The position numbers and the translations under genes are program-made. DNA of 29,536 nucleotides from Microtetraspora glauca (GTDB taxonomy: Bacteria; Actinomycetota; Actinomycetes; Streptomycetales; Streptomycetaceae). Shown here piece after piece: positions 15,580 through 25,100 of the stretch (the first letter of the stretch is position 1; every line of letters starts with the position of its first letter). The notes beneath the pieces are model-generated. The model saw only the letters and a program-made list of their open reading frames with translations, was not told the DNA's origin and did not search any database. Where the stretch lies: assembly GCA_000721275.1 (NCBI GenBank), contig JOFO01000063.1, positions 1 to 29,536 on the forward strand. The letters run 5' to 3'.

Positions 15580-17346
15580 GTGACCGCCACCCCGTACGCC
15601 TGGAACCCGCAGCGCCCCGGCCCCATGCCGTACCACCGCTACCGCCCGTACCAGGACCGCGTGCACGTCCCCGAACCGTCCGAGCGTCACTGGCCCTCCG
15701 CCCGTATCGAGCGGGCCCCGCTCTGGGTGCCCGTCGACCTGCGCGACGGCAACCAGGCACTCGCCGAGCCCATGGACACCGCCCGCAAGCGCCGCTTCCT
15801 CGACCTGCTCGTCCGCACCGGCTTCAAGGAGATCGAGGTCGGCTACCCCTCCGCCAGCCGGACCGACTTCGACTTCGTACGCCACCTCGCCGAGCTGACC
15901 GCCTCGGGCGCCGTCCCCGACGACATCACGCCCGTCGTCTTCACCCCGGCCCGCGCCGAGCTCATCGAGCGCACCTTCGCCTCGATCGACGGCCTGCCGC
16001 AGGCCGTCGTCCACCTCTACATCGCGACCTCGCCCGTCTGGCGCGACACCGTCCTCGGCCGGGACCGCGCCCAGGTGCGGGCCACGGCCGAGGAGGCCGC
16101 GACGCTGATGGCCCGGCTCGCCGACGTCCGGCCCGGCAGCCGTATCCGCTTCCAGTTCTCGCCGGAGACCTTCAACCTCACCGAACCCGACTTCGTCCTG
16201 GAGCTGTGCGACACACTGACCGAGCTGTGGGACGCGAGCCCCGACCGGCCCGTGACCCACAACCTGCCCGCGACCGTGGAGATCGCCACCCCGAACGTGT
16301 ACGCCGACCAGATCGAGTACGCCCACCGGCACCTGGCCCGCCGCGACAGCGTCATCCTCTCGGTCCACCCGCACAACGACCGCGGCACCGGCGTCGCCTG
16401 CGCCGAACTCGCCGTGCTCGCCGGCGCCCAGCGGGTCGAGGGCTGCCTCTTCGGCAACGGCGAGCGCACCGGCAACGTCGACCTGGTGACCCTCGCCCTC
16501 AACCTGCACGCCCAGGGCGTCGACCCGATGCTCGACCTGACGGACATCGACGCCGTCCGGGCGGTCGTCGAGGAATGCAACCGGCTGCCCGTGCACCCCC
16601 GCCACCCGTACGCCGGGGACCTCGTCCACACCGCGTTCTCCGGTACCCACCAGGACGCCATCAGCAAGGGCCTCGCCCGGCACGCCAAGGCCGCCGCCGA
16701 CGCGGGCATCGATCCCTCGCAGGCGCCGTGGAGCGTTCCGTACCTGCCGATCGACCCCGCCGACATCGGGCGCAGCTACGAGGCGGTGATCCGGGTCAAC
16801 TCCCAGTCCGGCAAGGGCGGTGTGGCCTATCTCCTGCGCACCCACCACGGCCTCGACCTGCCCGACGGCCTGCGCCCCGGGTTCTCGTCCGTCGTCCAGG
16901 AGGCCACCGACACCCACGGCCGCGAGGCCACGCCCGACGTGCTGTACGCGCTGTTCGACGCAACCTACCTCGCACCGGGGCGGGACGCCGGGCCCGTACG
17001 ACTGGGGGAGTGGGACACGGCTCCCGGAACCGACGGGGACCACCGCTTCGACTGCGTCCTGACCGTCGACGGCCGCACCACCGCCCGGCAGGGGCACGGC
17101 AACGGGCCGCTCTCCGCCTTCACCGACGCCCTCGCCCGGGCCGGCATTGCCGTCGACGTCCTCGACTTCGCCGAGCACTCCACGGGACCGGGCACCTCCG
17201 GCGACGCCGTCGCCTACGCCGAGTGCCGCGTCGACGGTCGTACCGAGTGGGGCGCGGGCCGGGACTCCTCCGTCCTCGCCGCGTCCGTCCATGCCGTCCT
17301 GTCGGCGGTCAACCGCGCCCACCGCGAAGGACGCCCGGTCCGATGA
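15580..17346 (+). CDS. leuA: 2-isopropylmalate synthase
   Basis: A 588-residue enzyme condensing acetyl-CoA with 2-oxoisovalerate, the committed step of leucine synthesis. The catalytic TIM barrel (about 45-350) has [11 protein letters not shown] with the conserved Arg-Asp, HPHNDRGTG with the metal-binding HxH, and the [15 protein letters not shown] block. The C-terminal third (about 430-588) is the leucine-sensing regulatory domain, so feedback inhibition is expected. Length is typical of the actinobacterial long form. The GTG start at 15580 follows AGAAGGAG. The leader has a Leu-codon peptide and a pseudoknot. The stop overlaps the following ABC ATPase start (ATGA), so the two are translationally coupled. 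Confidence 0.96.
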   Translation: MTATPYAWNPQRPGPMPYHRYRPYQDRVHVPEPSERHWPSARIERAPLWVPVDLRDGNQALAEPMDTARKRRFLDLLVRTGFKEIEVGYPSASRTDFDFVRHLAELTASGAVPDDITPVVFTPARAELIERTFASIDGLPQAVVHLYIATSPVWRDTVLGRDRAQVRATAEEAATLMARLADVRPGSRIRFQFSPETFNLTEPDFVLELCDTLTELWDASPDRPVTHNLPATVEIATPNVYADQIEYAHRHLARRDSVILSVHPHNDRGTGVACAELAVLAGAQRVEGCLFGNGERTGNVDLVTLALNLHAQGVDPMLDLTDIDAVRAVVEECNRLPVHPRHPYAGDLVHTAFSGTHQDAISKGLARHAKAAADAGIDPSQAPWSVPYLPIDPADIGRSYEAVIRVNSQSGKGGVAYLLRTHHGLDLPDGLRPGFSSVVQEATDTHGREATPDVLYALFDATYLAPGRDAGPVRLGEWDTAPGTDGDHRFDCVLTVDGRTTARQGHGNGPLSAFTDALARAGIAVDVLDFAEHSTGPGTSGDAVAYAECRVDGRTEWGAGRDSSVLAASVHAVLSAVNRAHREGRPVR

Positions 17347-18401
17347 ACGAGCCCGTCCTCACCGCGGACGCCGTCCATGTCGTCCGCGACGGGAACACCC
17401 TCCTCGTGAACGTGTCGCTCACCGTCCGTCCCGGTGAGCACTGGGCGCTCCTCGGCCCCAACGGCGCAGGAAGGACCACCCTGTTGAGCCTGCTCGGCGC
17501 GCGACTCCACCCGACCCGCGGCCGGGTGGAGGTCATCGGCCACCGGCTCGGCCACACCGATCTGCGCGCCCTGCGCTCCCACATCGGCCACGTCGACCCA
17601 CGCCACCCGCTGAGCTCCTCACCCCGGCTGCGCGACGTGGTCCTCACCGGCGTCACCAACACCGTCGAGCGCCCCCCGCGTTGGGAGCCGACGCGGGAAC
17701 AGAGGGACCGGGCGGAGGAGCTGATCGCCACCCTGGGCCTGACCTACCGCGCCGGGGCGCGCTGGTCCACTCTGTCCCAGGGCGAGCGGGGCCGGGCCCT
17801 GATCGCCCGGGCACTGATGCCCGCTCCGCGCCTCCTCCTGCTCGACGAGCCGGCCACCGGACTCGACCTGCCAGGCCGGGAGCAGCTGCTCACCGCCCTG
17901 GACACGCTCGCCGCCGCCCACCCCCGGCTCGCGACCGTCCTGGTCACCCACCACCTGGAGGAGCTGCCCACGGCCACGAGCCATGCGCTGCTCCTCCGCG
18001 GGGGCCGCCCCCTCGCCCAGGGGCCGGTGGCCGACGTGCTGACCGGCGAGCTGGTCGGAGCCTGCTTCGGCATGCCGCTCGCGCTCACCCGGGCCGACGG
18101 CCGCTGGACCGTCCGGGCCGAGCTCGGGGGGCAGACAGTGGAGTCGTGGACCAGGTTGTCTCGGTCGTCCTCCTCGGAGCCGTGGCACTCCGCCGCACCA
18201 CCTTCGGCGTCCTCCTCGTCTTCGCCTACGGCCTCGGCATGGCTGCCACCCTCACCCTCGCCGGACTGCTCCTCCTCCACGTCAAACACCGCATCAAGGA
18301 AGCCGGCGACCACCCCCGGCTGCGCCGACTCGTCGGCAACGCCTCACGCGTCGGACCGGTGGCCACGTCCGCCCTGGTCGTCCTCGTGGGGCTCGGACTG
18401 A
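17343..18401 (+). CDS. ABC transporter ATP-binding protein, probably inactivated (altered Walker A, replaced C-terminus)
   Basis: A 352-codon frame starting inside the leuA stop. Residues 1 to about 262 are a normal ABC ATPase: Walker A region [12 protein letters not shown], signature LSQGERGRA, Walker [13 protein letters not shown] and switch histidine LVTHH. The invariant Walker A lysine is Arg (AGG), which normally abolishes ATP hydrolysis. After about residue 273 the frame runs out of phase through DNA that encodes a NicO C-terminus in another frame, giving a meaningless Ser-rich tail. The true 3' end is therefore missing. No permease gene is adjacent. It is probably a decaying gene, or the product of a recombination event. 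Confidence 0.8.
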   Translation: MNEPVLTADAVHVVRDGNTLLVNVSLTVRPGEHWALLGPNGAGRTTLLSLLGARLHPTRGRVEVIGHRLGHTDLRALRSHIGHVDPRHPLSSSPRLRDVVLTGVTNTVERPPRWEPTREQRDRAEELIATLGLTYRAGARWSTLSQGERGRALIARALMPAPRLLLLDEPATGLDLPGREQLLTALDTLAAAHPRLATVLVTHHLEELPTATSHALLLRGGRPLAQGPVADVLTGELVGACFGMPLALTRADGRWTVRAELGGQTVESWTRLSRSSSSEPWHSAAPPSASSSSSPTASAWLPPSPSPDCSSSTSNTASRKPATTPGCADSSATPHASDRWPRPPWSSSWGSD

Positions 18402-18424
18402 CCGTTCGCGCCCTCGCCACCTGA
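18161..18424 (+). pseudogene. Remnant of a second NicO transporter gene (3' end only)
   Basis: This stretch encodes [18 protein letters not shown], then [21 protein letters not shown] and a [18 protein letters not shown] tail. It is a close match to residues 455-540 of the intact NicO protein (12627-12887), in the same strand and ending at the equivalent stop. Similarity starts abruptly at about 18161, at the end of the ABC ATPase domain. There is no start, signal peptide, NicO signature or His-rich loop. It overlaps the ABC ATPase frame out of phase. Confidence 0.88.
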
Positions 18425-18830
18425 AAGCCGCACCCCACTTCCGCTCAGGACCTGGCCCACCGAGCAGGGGCCTCCTTCAAGGGCCAGCCGCGGGACCCTG
18501 CCTCGCCCACCCCCTGCCTCCGCAGCCCACTCCGGGGCGGCTGACGGCTGCGTACAGCGGGGGGCCGAAGCCGTGCCCGAGGTCGGGAGCCCGACAGATC
18601 GGCCACCGCCCATCCGCATGTATGCCTCTGGGCAAGCCGGTCCCGTACGCCGACGTCTCTTGCTCATGCAGGCCGACGGTGGCACCGCGCAGCCGGGGCC
18701 ACCCGTCGGGCCCGACACCGTGGACCTGCTGGAGAGCCCCTCCGTCTCGTCGCTTCGGCGCACTCCCCGGCAGATTCGGTTCCGCTTTTCCGTGAGCCGG
18801 GAAGCGTGCCTTCTCGCCGCGTCGGCCGCG

Positions 18831-18869
18831 ATGGGTGTCCCCTCCATGGGTGTCCCCTCCATGGGTTAC
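18831..18869. repeat. Short tandem repeat, 15-base unit
   Basis: ATGGGTGTCCCCTCC occurs twice in tandem (18831-18845 and 18846-18860), followed by a partial third copy. Its role is unknown; it could be replication slippage at a junction. Confidence 0.6.
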
Positions 18870-19029
18870 CAATCGGTGGACCGCTCCTTTTGGTTGGCGC
18901 AATCCTTGTCGCTCGAAAGGGAAAGCAATTCTTTAGACTTGAACTAGTCGATGCCGTGAATGGCTTGTTCTTGACCTTCGCTTGAAGTGTGGTGTGCATC
19001 ACAATCTCGACCGAATCTGCATGGCATAT

Positions 19030-19044
19030 CGGGCATAATGCCCG
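19030..19044. promoter_or_regulatory. Perfect palindrome upstream of the cluster promoter (candidate operator)
   Basis: CGGGCAT-A-ATGCCCG is a 15-base perfect dyad, 72 bases upstream of the -35 element of the FAD oxidoreductase promoter. An overlapping CCGCC/GGCGG repeat (19042-19046 and 19052-19056) follows. The position fits an activator or repressor site; no regulator gene is in the window beside it. Confidence 0.4.
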
Positions 19045-19116
19045 CCGATAAGGCGGAATGAGTCGTTCGGGTGGCGGAATCTGCGCTACTGCACATTACT
19101 CTTCCATGACCGATGC

Positions 19117-19145
19117 TTGACCTAGATCGACCCCCTTCATAGCCT
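19117..19145 (+). promoter_or_regulatory. Promoter of the FAD oxidoreductase-Rieske-megasynthase genes
   Basis: TTGACC (19117-19122), a 17-base spacer and TAGCCT (19140-19145) match the Streptomyces HrdB consensus closely. The predicted 5' leader to the ATG at 19220 is about 68 bases. Confidence 0.65.
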
Positions 19146-19219
19146 CCGTATCACGCTGCGTACCGCAGGCCTGATTGACCACCAGGTTCTAGAATTGACC
19201 CAGCTTGGGGGGACTCCGT

Positions 19220-20464
19220 ATGTACGATGTCGTTGTTGTTGGCGGCCGTTGCGCTGGAGCGCCGCTGGCCATGCATCTGGCCCGTCAGGGGCACCGCGTT
19301 CTCGTTGTGGACAGGTCCTCCTTCCCGAGCGACTCGGTGTCGACGCACTACATCCACCAGGCAGGTCTGCTGCGCCTGAAGGAGTGGGGCCTGCTCGACG
19401 AGGTCATCGCGGCCAAGACGCCGCCGCTCCGCAAGATGCACTACGGGTACCGGGGCATCGAACTCAACGGCTTCGCGGACCCCGTCGACGGCGTCGACGC
19501 CGTCTACTGCCCGCGCCGCACCGTGCTGGACGAGATACTCGTCAACGCCGCCCGCCGGGCCGGCGCCGAGGTCGTGGAGAACTTCACCGTCACCGACGTG
19601 GTGGTCTCCGACGGCCGTGTCACGGGCATCCGCGGACGCGAGGGGGACGGCCCCGAGCGCGAGTTCCGCGCCACGATCGTCGTCGGCGCCGACGGCTTCC
19701 ACTCCACCGTCGCCAAGAAGGTGGGCGCGGAGCTGTACAACGTGCGCCCCGCCGCCGGCTTCATCTACTACTCGTACTACACCGGTCTCGAGTCGTGGGG
19801 CCTGCACCACAAGAACGGCATGAACGAGAAGTGGTTCGGCACCTGGCCGACCAACGACGGCCTCACCATGGTGGCCACCATCTGCACCAAGCGGTACCTC
19901 AAGGAGTTCCGCCAGGACGTCGAGACCAACTTCCAGGCCGTCATCGACGACGTGTCCCCGGAGATGGGTGAGCAGTTCCGCGACATGGGCCGGCGCGCGG
20001 AGGACTTCCGCCCCATGCGCTACCCGGACAACTACTACCGCCGCGCGTACGGCCCCGGCTGGGCGCTGGTCGGTGACGCCGGCTACCACAAGGACCCCTA
20101 CACCGGCTGGGGCATCACGGACTCCTTCCTGCACGGTGAGCTGCTCGCCGAGCGCATCCACCAGGGCCTCGCGGGCGAGCGCCCCATGGAGGAGGCACTG
20201 GCCGAGTACAACAAGCTGCGCGACGAGGAGAGCGCCGGCGTCTACGACTTCACCACCACGCTGGGCGAACTCACCGAACTGCCGCCGTTCTTCAAGGCGA
20301 CGATGAGCGCGATGAGCAAGTCCCAGGAGTGGACGAACAAGATGCTCGGCCTGATCGGCGGCGTCGTCCCCGACTACGAGATCTACGCGCCGGACGCCCT
20401 GGAGCGGCTCTACGACGACGCCGGCGTGCCGCAGGACGAGCGGATCTACGACCCCGCCGCCTGA
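19220..20464 (+). CDS. FAD-dependent oxidoreductase/monooxygenase
   Basis: A 414-residue flavoenzyme of the geranylgeranyl reductase/aromatic hydroxylase-like class. The N-terminal FAD-binding fold has VVVVGGRCAGAPLA and ends the second strand with VVDRSSFPSD. STHYIHQAGL, IVVGADGFHS and GDAGYHKDPYTGWGITDSF (the second FAD motif, about 285-303) follow in family order. There is no signal peptide, so it is cytoplasmic. The ATG at 19220 is preceded by GGGGGGA. As the first gene under the cluster promoter, with a Rieske oxygenase and a megasynthase following on the same strand, it is a probable tailoring or starter-modifying enzyme. The substrate is unknown. Confidence 0.88.
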   Translation: MYDVVVVGGRCAGAPLAMHLARQGHRVLVVDRSSFPSDSVSTHYIHQAGLLRLKEWGLLDEVIAAKTPPLRKMHYGYRGIELNGFADPVDGVDAVYCPRRTVLDEILVNAARRAGAEVVENFTVTDVVVSDGRVTGIRGREGDGPEREFRATIVVGADGFHSTVAKKVGAELYNVRPAAGFIYYSYYTGLESWGLHHKNGMNEKWFGTWPTNDGLTMVATICTKRYLKEFRQDVETNFQAVIDDVSPEMGEQFRDMGRRAEDFRPMRYPDNYYRRAYGPGWALVGDAGYHKDPYTGWGITDSFLHGELLAERIHQGLAGERPMEEALAEYNKLRDEESAGVYDFTTTLGELTELPPFFKATMSAMSKSQEWTNKMLGLIGGVVPDYEIYAPDALERLYDDAGVPQDERIYDPAA

Positions 20465-20875
20465 CGCCCCCGCCCGCGGCCCCCGCCGCCCCCTTCGGAG
20501 CCCCCCCGGGCCCCGGACCCGAACCCCTCCGCCGAGCACCGTGCGCCGAGCCCCGCCCTACCGGGCGCTCGCGCCGGTGCCTCGTGCCACCCCTGTGCGC
20601 CGCGGCCCCCTCCCACGCCGCCCTCCGCGCGCCCCTGTGACGGGACGATGATCCCGGACACCGGCCCTCCGCCCGCCGGGGGACACCGGCGTCCGGTCCG
20701 CTCCCGTACACCGGCGCGCCAGGCCCGCCCGGATCCGCACACCCCTCCCCCCAGAGCACCCCAGTCACCCCGCCGTCCCCGACGCGCCGGGGCCCGGTGC
20801 GGCCTGCCCGCAGGCCCCGGACCGCCCCGACGCCGGCACGGCATTCCATGCGCTTCGTTCGAGGGAGACCCACAG
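20465..20875. other. C-rich intergenic gap without a recognisable gene
   Basis: These 411 bases between the FAD oxidoreductase and Rieske genes are extremely C-rich on the plus strand. No frame looks like a protein. The GACACCGG/ACACCGG motif recurs near 20657-20720, and weak hairpins are possible. A separate promoter for the Rieske gene may lie here, but none is evident. Confidence 0.5.
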
Positions 20876-22144
20876 ATGACGCGTGCGTCCAGCATGTTCG
20901 ATCTCATCAGTGACCAGGATGAGGACAGGCCCTACTTCGAGACCGGCGGCATCGGCAGGTCGCACGAGTTCTACACGGGCGAGGAGCAGTTCCGCCGGGA
21001 GATGTCCCGCATCTACGGCCGGCGCTGGCTTCCGGTCGACCACGTCTCCCGCCTGAAGGAGAAGGGCGCCTACAGCACCCTCAACATCGGCTCCGGGTCC
21101 ATCCTGCTGATCCACGGCGACAACGGCATCCAGGGCTACCACAACTACTGCCGGCACCGCGGCTACAAGCTGGTCGAGGAGGCCACCGGCAAGCGCCAGA
21201 GCCTCGTCTGCCTCTACCACTGCTGGGTCTACGACCGAAACGGCAAGCTCAAGAGCCTCAACGGCACCTACATGGACCACTTCTTCGACAAGGAGAAGAA
21301 CGGCCTGCTGCCCGTGCGGACCGAGGTCCGCTTCGGCGTGGTCTTCGTGGCGCTCTCCGACGACGCCCCGGACCTCGACGAGTCGCTGGGCGAGTTCGGC
21401 GAGTTCGCGAAGGTCTACGACCTCGCCGACCTGGAGTGCGTCGAGGCCAAGGACTACCCGGTCGCCTCCAACTGGAAGCTCGTCGCGCACAACGTCAACG
21501 AGAGCCTGCACTTCCCCACCGCCCACAAGGACCTGCATCGCATCACCGACTTCGACGACGCGGGCACCTACGACCTCGAGGGCGACATCGTCGGCGCCTG
21601 GCAGTCGATCCGCACCGGCTACAACTCCGTCTCCATGTCGGGCCGCAGTCCCCGCACGCCGATGCCGAACGTCCCCGAGGGCGACCTCCAGAAGATCAAC
21701 TGGATCACCATCCTGCCCAACCTGCTCTTCGGGTTCACGGCCGACTACGTGATGATGCAGTGGGTCTGGCCGGAGAGCCCCGGCACCTGCTTCGTCCGCC
21801 ACTTCTGGCTGTTCCACCCCACCGAGACCGCCAAGAGCGACTTCTCGCACGAGGACGTCTTCGCGCTGTGGGACAAGGCCAACTACGAGGACTGGGAGAT
21901 GTGCGAGCGGACCCACCGCGGCCTCTCCAACCCGCTGTGGGTCCCCGGCCAGCTCTCCTACGACGAGGAGGTCATGGCCCAGATCGACGCCTGGGTCGCG
22001 CGCGAGACCGCCGAGGGCGCCGAGGCCGGGGCCGGTACCCCGGCAGCCCCGGCCGCCGAGCCCGCCGGCGCCTCCGCCGACTCCGAGGCCTCCGCCGCCG
22101 AGGACGGCGGCAAGGCCGCCGGACCCGGAAAGGCGGAGCGGTGA
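20876..22144 (+). CDS. Rieske non-heme iron oxygenase (alpha subunit type)
   Basis: A 422-residue oxygenase of the aromatic-ring-hydroxylating class. The Rieske [2Fe-2S] motif is CRH...CLYH (about residues 96-119). The catalytic domain has NVNESLHFPTAH, giving the two His ligands of the mononuclear iron, and a downstream acidic segment (DKANYEDWE) in the position of the carboxylate ligand. The last 50 residues are an Ala/Glu-rich tail not normal for the family. The ATG at 20876 follows GAGGGAGA; the frame extends upstream but without homology. Its stop overlaps a GTG of the megasynthase region (GTGA). The preceding flavoprotein does not look like a Rieske reductase, so electron supply is unclear. 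The substrate is probably pathway-bound. Confidence 0.9.
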   Translation: MTRASSMFDLISDQDEDRPYFETGGIGRSHEFYTGEEQFRREMSRIYGRRWLPVDHVSRLKEKGAYSTLNIGSGSILLIHGDNGIQGYHNYCRHRGYKLVEEATGKRQSLVCLYHCWVYDRNGKLKSLNGTYMDHFFDKEKNGLLPVRTEVRFGVVFVALSDDAPDLDESLGEFGEFAKVYDLADLECVEAKDYPVASNWKLVAHNVNESLHFPTAHKDLHRITDFDDAGTYDLEGDIVGAWQSIRTGYNSVSMSGRSPRTPMPNVPEGDLQKINWITILPNLLFGFTADYVMMQWVWPESPGTCFVRHFWLFHPTETAKSDFSHEDVFALWDKANYEDWEMCERTHRGLSNPLWVPGQLSYDEEVMAQIDAWVARETAEGAEAGAGTPAAPAAEPAGASADSEASAAEDGGKAAGPGKAER

Positions 22145-22146
22145 GC

Positions 22147-25100
22147 ATGAACGCCAACTGCTACCTGATCGGCGGCACCCGCGTCCTCACCCAGTGCGGC
22201 GCGCGGCTCCTGGACGCCGGTGTGACGATCGAGGGCGTCCTCAGCGACGACCCCGCCGTCGTCGCCTGGGCCGGCGCCCACGACGTGCCCGTGCACGACC
22301 CGGCCGGGGACCTGACGGCGCTCCTGTCGGAGCGGCCGTTCGACTACCTGTTCAGCATGGTCAACTTCCGCATCCTGCCGGGAGCCGTCCTCGACCTGCC
22401 GAAGATCGCCGCGATCAACTTCCACGACGGCCCGCTGCCCCGCTACTCCGGAAGCCACGTCCCCGCCTGGGCCCTGTACGAGGGCGCGCCGCGCCACGCG
22501 GCCACCTGGCACCTGATGACCGAGGCCGTCGACGCCGGCGGCGTGCTCCTGGAGCGCTGGTTCCCCGTCCGCGACCACGCCACCGCCCTCTCCCTCACCT
22601 ACGAGGCGGCCGAGACGGGCATCGAGCTGTTCGCCGACCTCGTCCCGCACGTCGCCCGGCGCACCCTCCCCGAGGTCCTCGACACCAGCGGCCGCGAGCG
22701 CCGCTTCTACCGCCGGTCCGCGCGCATGGCGGGCGGCGGCGTCATCCACTCCGGCACCACCGCCGCCGAGGCCGCACGGCTGGTCAAGGCCCTCGACTAC
22801 GGCTCCTTCCCCAACCCGCTCGGCGTGGCCGCCCTCGTCACCGAGCAGGGCGCCGTCTACACCCGCCAGGCCCGGCTGATTCCGCGTGACGAGACCCGCA
22901 ACGAGACCACGGTGCTGTCCGTCACCACCACGGCCATCACCCTGGCCGCCCCCGACGCCGACCTCGTCCTCAGCGACTGGCGGGCCGTCGACGGCAGCAC
23001 GCTCAGCGGCCAGGCCGCCGCCCAGCGGCTCGGCATCGCCCCCGGCGCCCCGCTCCCGGCCGTCTCGGAGGAGCGGCTGGCCGGCATCGCCGACGCCCAG
23101 AAGCTCCTGCGCCCCCACGAGCCGTGGTGGCGCGCCCGCCTGGAGGACGTGCGGCCCGCCCCGCTGGCCGCCGACGACTTCTCCGCGGCCACCGCCCACT
23201 ACGGGCACTACGAGCTGGCGTACGTCCCCGCCTCGCGCGAGGAGAGCGTCGCCGTCTTCCGCGCCTTCCTCGCGGCCGTCGCCGAGCGCGTCGGCGAGGA
23301 GGTCTTCGACTTCGCCTGGTCGCCGTCCGGCGCCCGCGTCCTCGCGGAGCGCACCCACGGCCTGACGGCCGCCCGCTTCCCCGTCCGCTACGACGGCGGG
23401 ACCGCCCGCACCCTGCGGGAGCGGCTCGACGAGGCCGCCGCCCGCCACGGCTACACCGGCGACCTCGAGGTCCGCCTCGGCCTGGCCGGACGGCCGCTCG
23501 GCGCCGACGAGCCGAGCTTCACCCGCGTCATGGTGCTGGAGCGCGCCCCGGGCGAGGAGGCGTCCGCCGACCCCCACACCGAGATCGCCCTGCTGTGCCT
23601 CACCGACGGCCCGCCCACGATCTTCGTGCGGGAGACCGCCATGGCCGAGGAGGAGGCGCTGGACTTCGTCGAGCGCGTCGAGGACCTGGCCATGGCGGCG
23701 CTGCTCCAGGGCGACGAGCCGCCGACGGGGTCCACCGCCTCCGCCGAGGCCGCCGACTCGGGCGCGGAGACCGTCGGGGAGCTTGTCGAGGAGACCGGCC
23801 GCCCGACCGTACTGGACCTCTTCGCCGCCGCGGCCGCGGAGCGGCCCGGAGCCGTCGCCGTCCGCGCCGGGAACCGCACGCTCGACTACGCCGGACTCGA
23901 CGGCTGGGCGGACGCCGTCGCGGCCCGCTTGCACGACGAGGGCATCGAGCGCGGCTCGGTGGTCGGCGTCCTGCTGGAGCGCGACACCCCGCTGCTCCCC
24001 GCCATGCTCGGCATCCTGCGCGCCGGCGCGTCCTTCCTGCCGCTGGACCCGGGCTACCCCGTGGACCGGCTGCGGCGGTACGTGGACGTCTCGGACTGCG
24101 AGCTCATCCTCACCGACGCCCGCACCCACGACCTGGGCGCGTCCCTGGGCCCCGCGCGACGGGTGCCCGAGCCCGACGGGGCGGCCCAGGCCGTACCCCC
24201 GCGTGTGACCGCCGCCGACCTGGCGTACACCCTCTTCACCAGCGGCTCGACCGGCGACCCGAAGGGTGTCGAGATCGGACACGGGGCGCTCGCCGACTTC
24301 CTCACCGGCATCGGCGGACGCCTGGGCGTCACGGCGGACGACACCGTCCTCGCCCACACCACGGTCGCCTTCGACATCTCCCTGCTGGAACTGCTCCTGC
24401 CGCTCACCGTCGGCGCGACGGTCGTCCTCGCCTCCCGCGAGACCGCGGCCGACCCGTACCGGCTGGCCGAGCTGGCGAGCCGGGTCTCCGTGGCCCAGGC
24501 CACGCCGAGCCTGTGGCGCCTGCTGCTGGGCACCGGCTGGACCCCGCACGCCTCGCTGACCGTCCTCTCCGGCGGCGAGGCCCTGTCGCCCGCCACCGCC
24601 GAGCGGCTGCACGAGCCCGCGCGCGCCCTGTGGAACCTGTACGGCCCCACCGAGGCGACGATCTGGGCCGCGGCCCACCGGGTCGAGTCGGTCGGCACCT
24701 TCCTCCCGCTCGGCGAGCCCCTCCCGCACATGGAACTCCATGTCCTCGACGAGGAGCTGAACCCGTGCGCGGCCGGGAGCACCGGCGAGCTGTACCTCTC
24801 CGGTACCGGGCTGGCCCGCGGCTACGCCGGACGGCCCGACCTGACGCGGGAGGTCTTCGTCGACCACCCCGCCACCGGGACGCGGCTCTACCGCACCGGG
24901 GACGAGGTCCGCCTGCACGCGGACGGCGCGGTCGAGTGGCTCGGCCGCACCGACGCCCAGGTCAAGGTGCGGGGCCACCGCATCGAGCCCGCCGAGATCG
25001 AGCGGGTGCTGGAGCGGATCGACGGGGTCACGGCCGCCGTCGTCGTCGCGGCGCGCTTCGAGGGCCGCGGCGAACCGAGGCTCACCGCCTACCTGGTGGG

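Larger units (their letters stand above)
18425..19219. other. Intergenic region at the left edge of the biosynthetic cluster
   Basis: No convincing gene is seen in these 795 bases. The first part is GC-rich and featureless except for a short tandem repeat. From about 18870 the sequence becomes clearly richer in A and T and carries a palindrome and a housekeeping-type promoter, so it is the control region of the oxidoreductase-Rieske-megasynthase genes. A frame at 18573-18947 runs into the control region and has no recognisable protein content. Confidence 0.6.

Noticed and set aside
18573..18947. 124-codon frame between the NicO remnant and the cluster promoter
   Set aside because: No family resemblance, no ribosome binding site, and it runs through a tandem repeat and the AT-richer control region.
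20329..20640. 103-codon frame overlapping the 3' end of the FAD oxidoreductase gene
   Set aside because: Starts inside the oxidoreductase in another frame and continues into C-rich DNA as Pro/Ala/Arg repeats.
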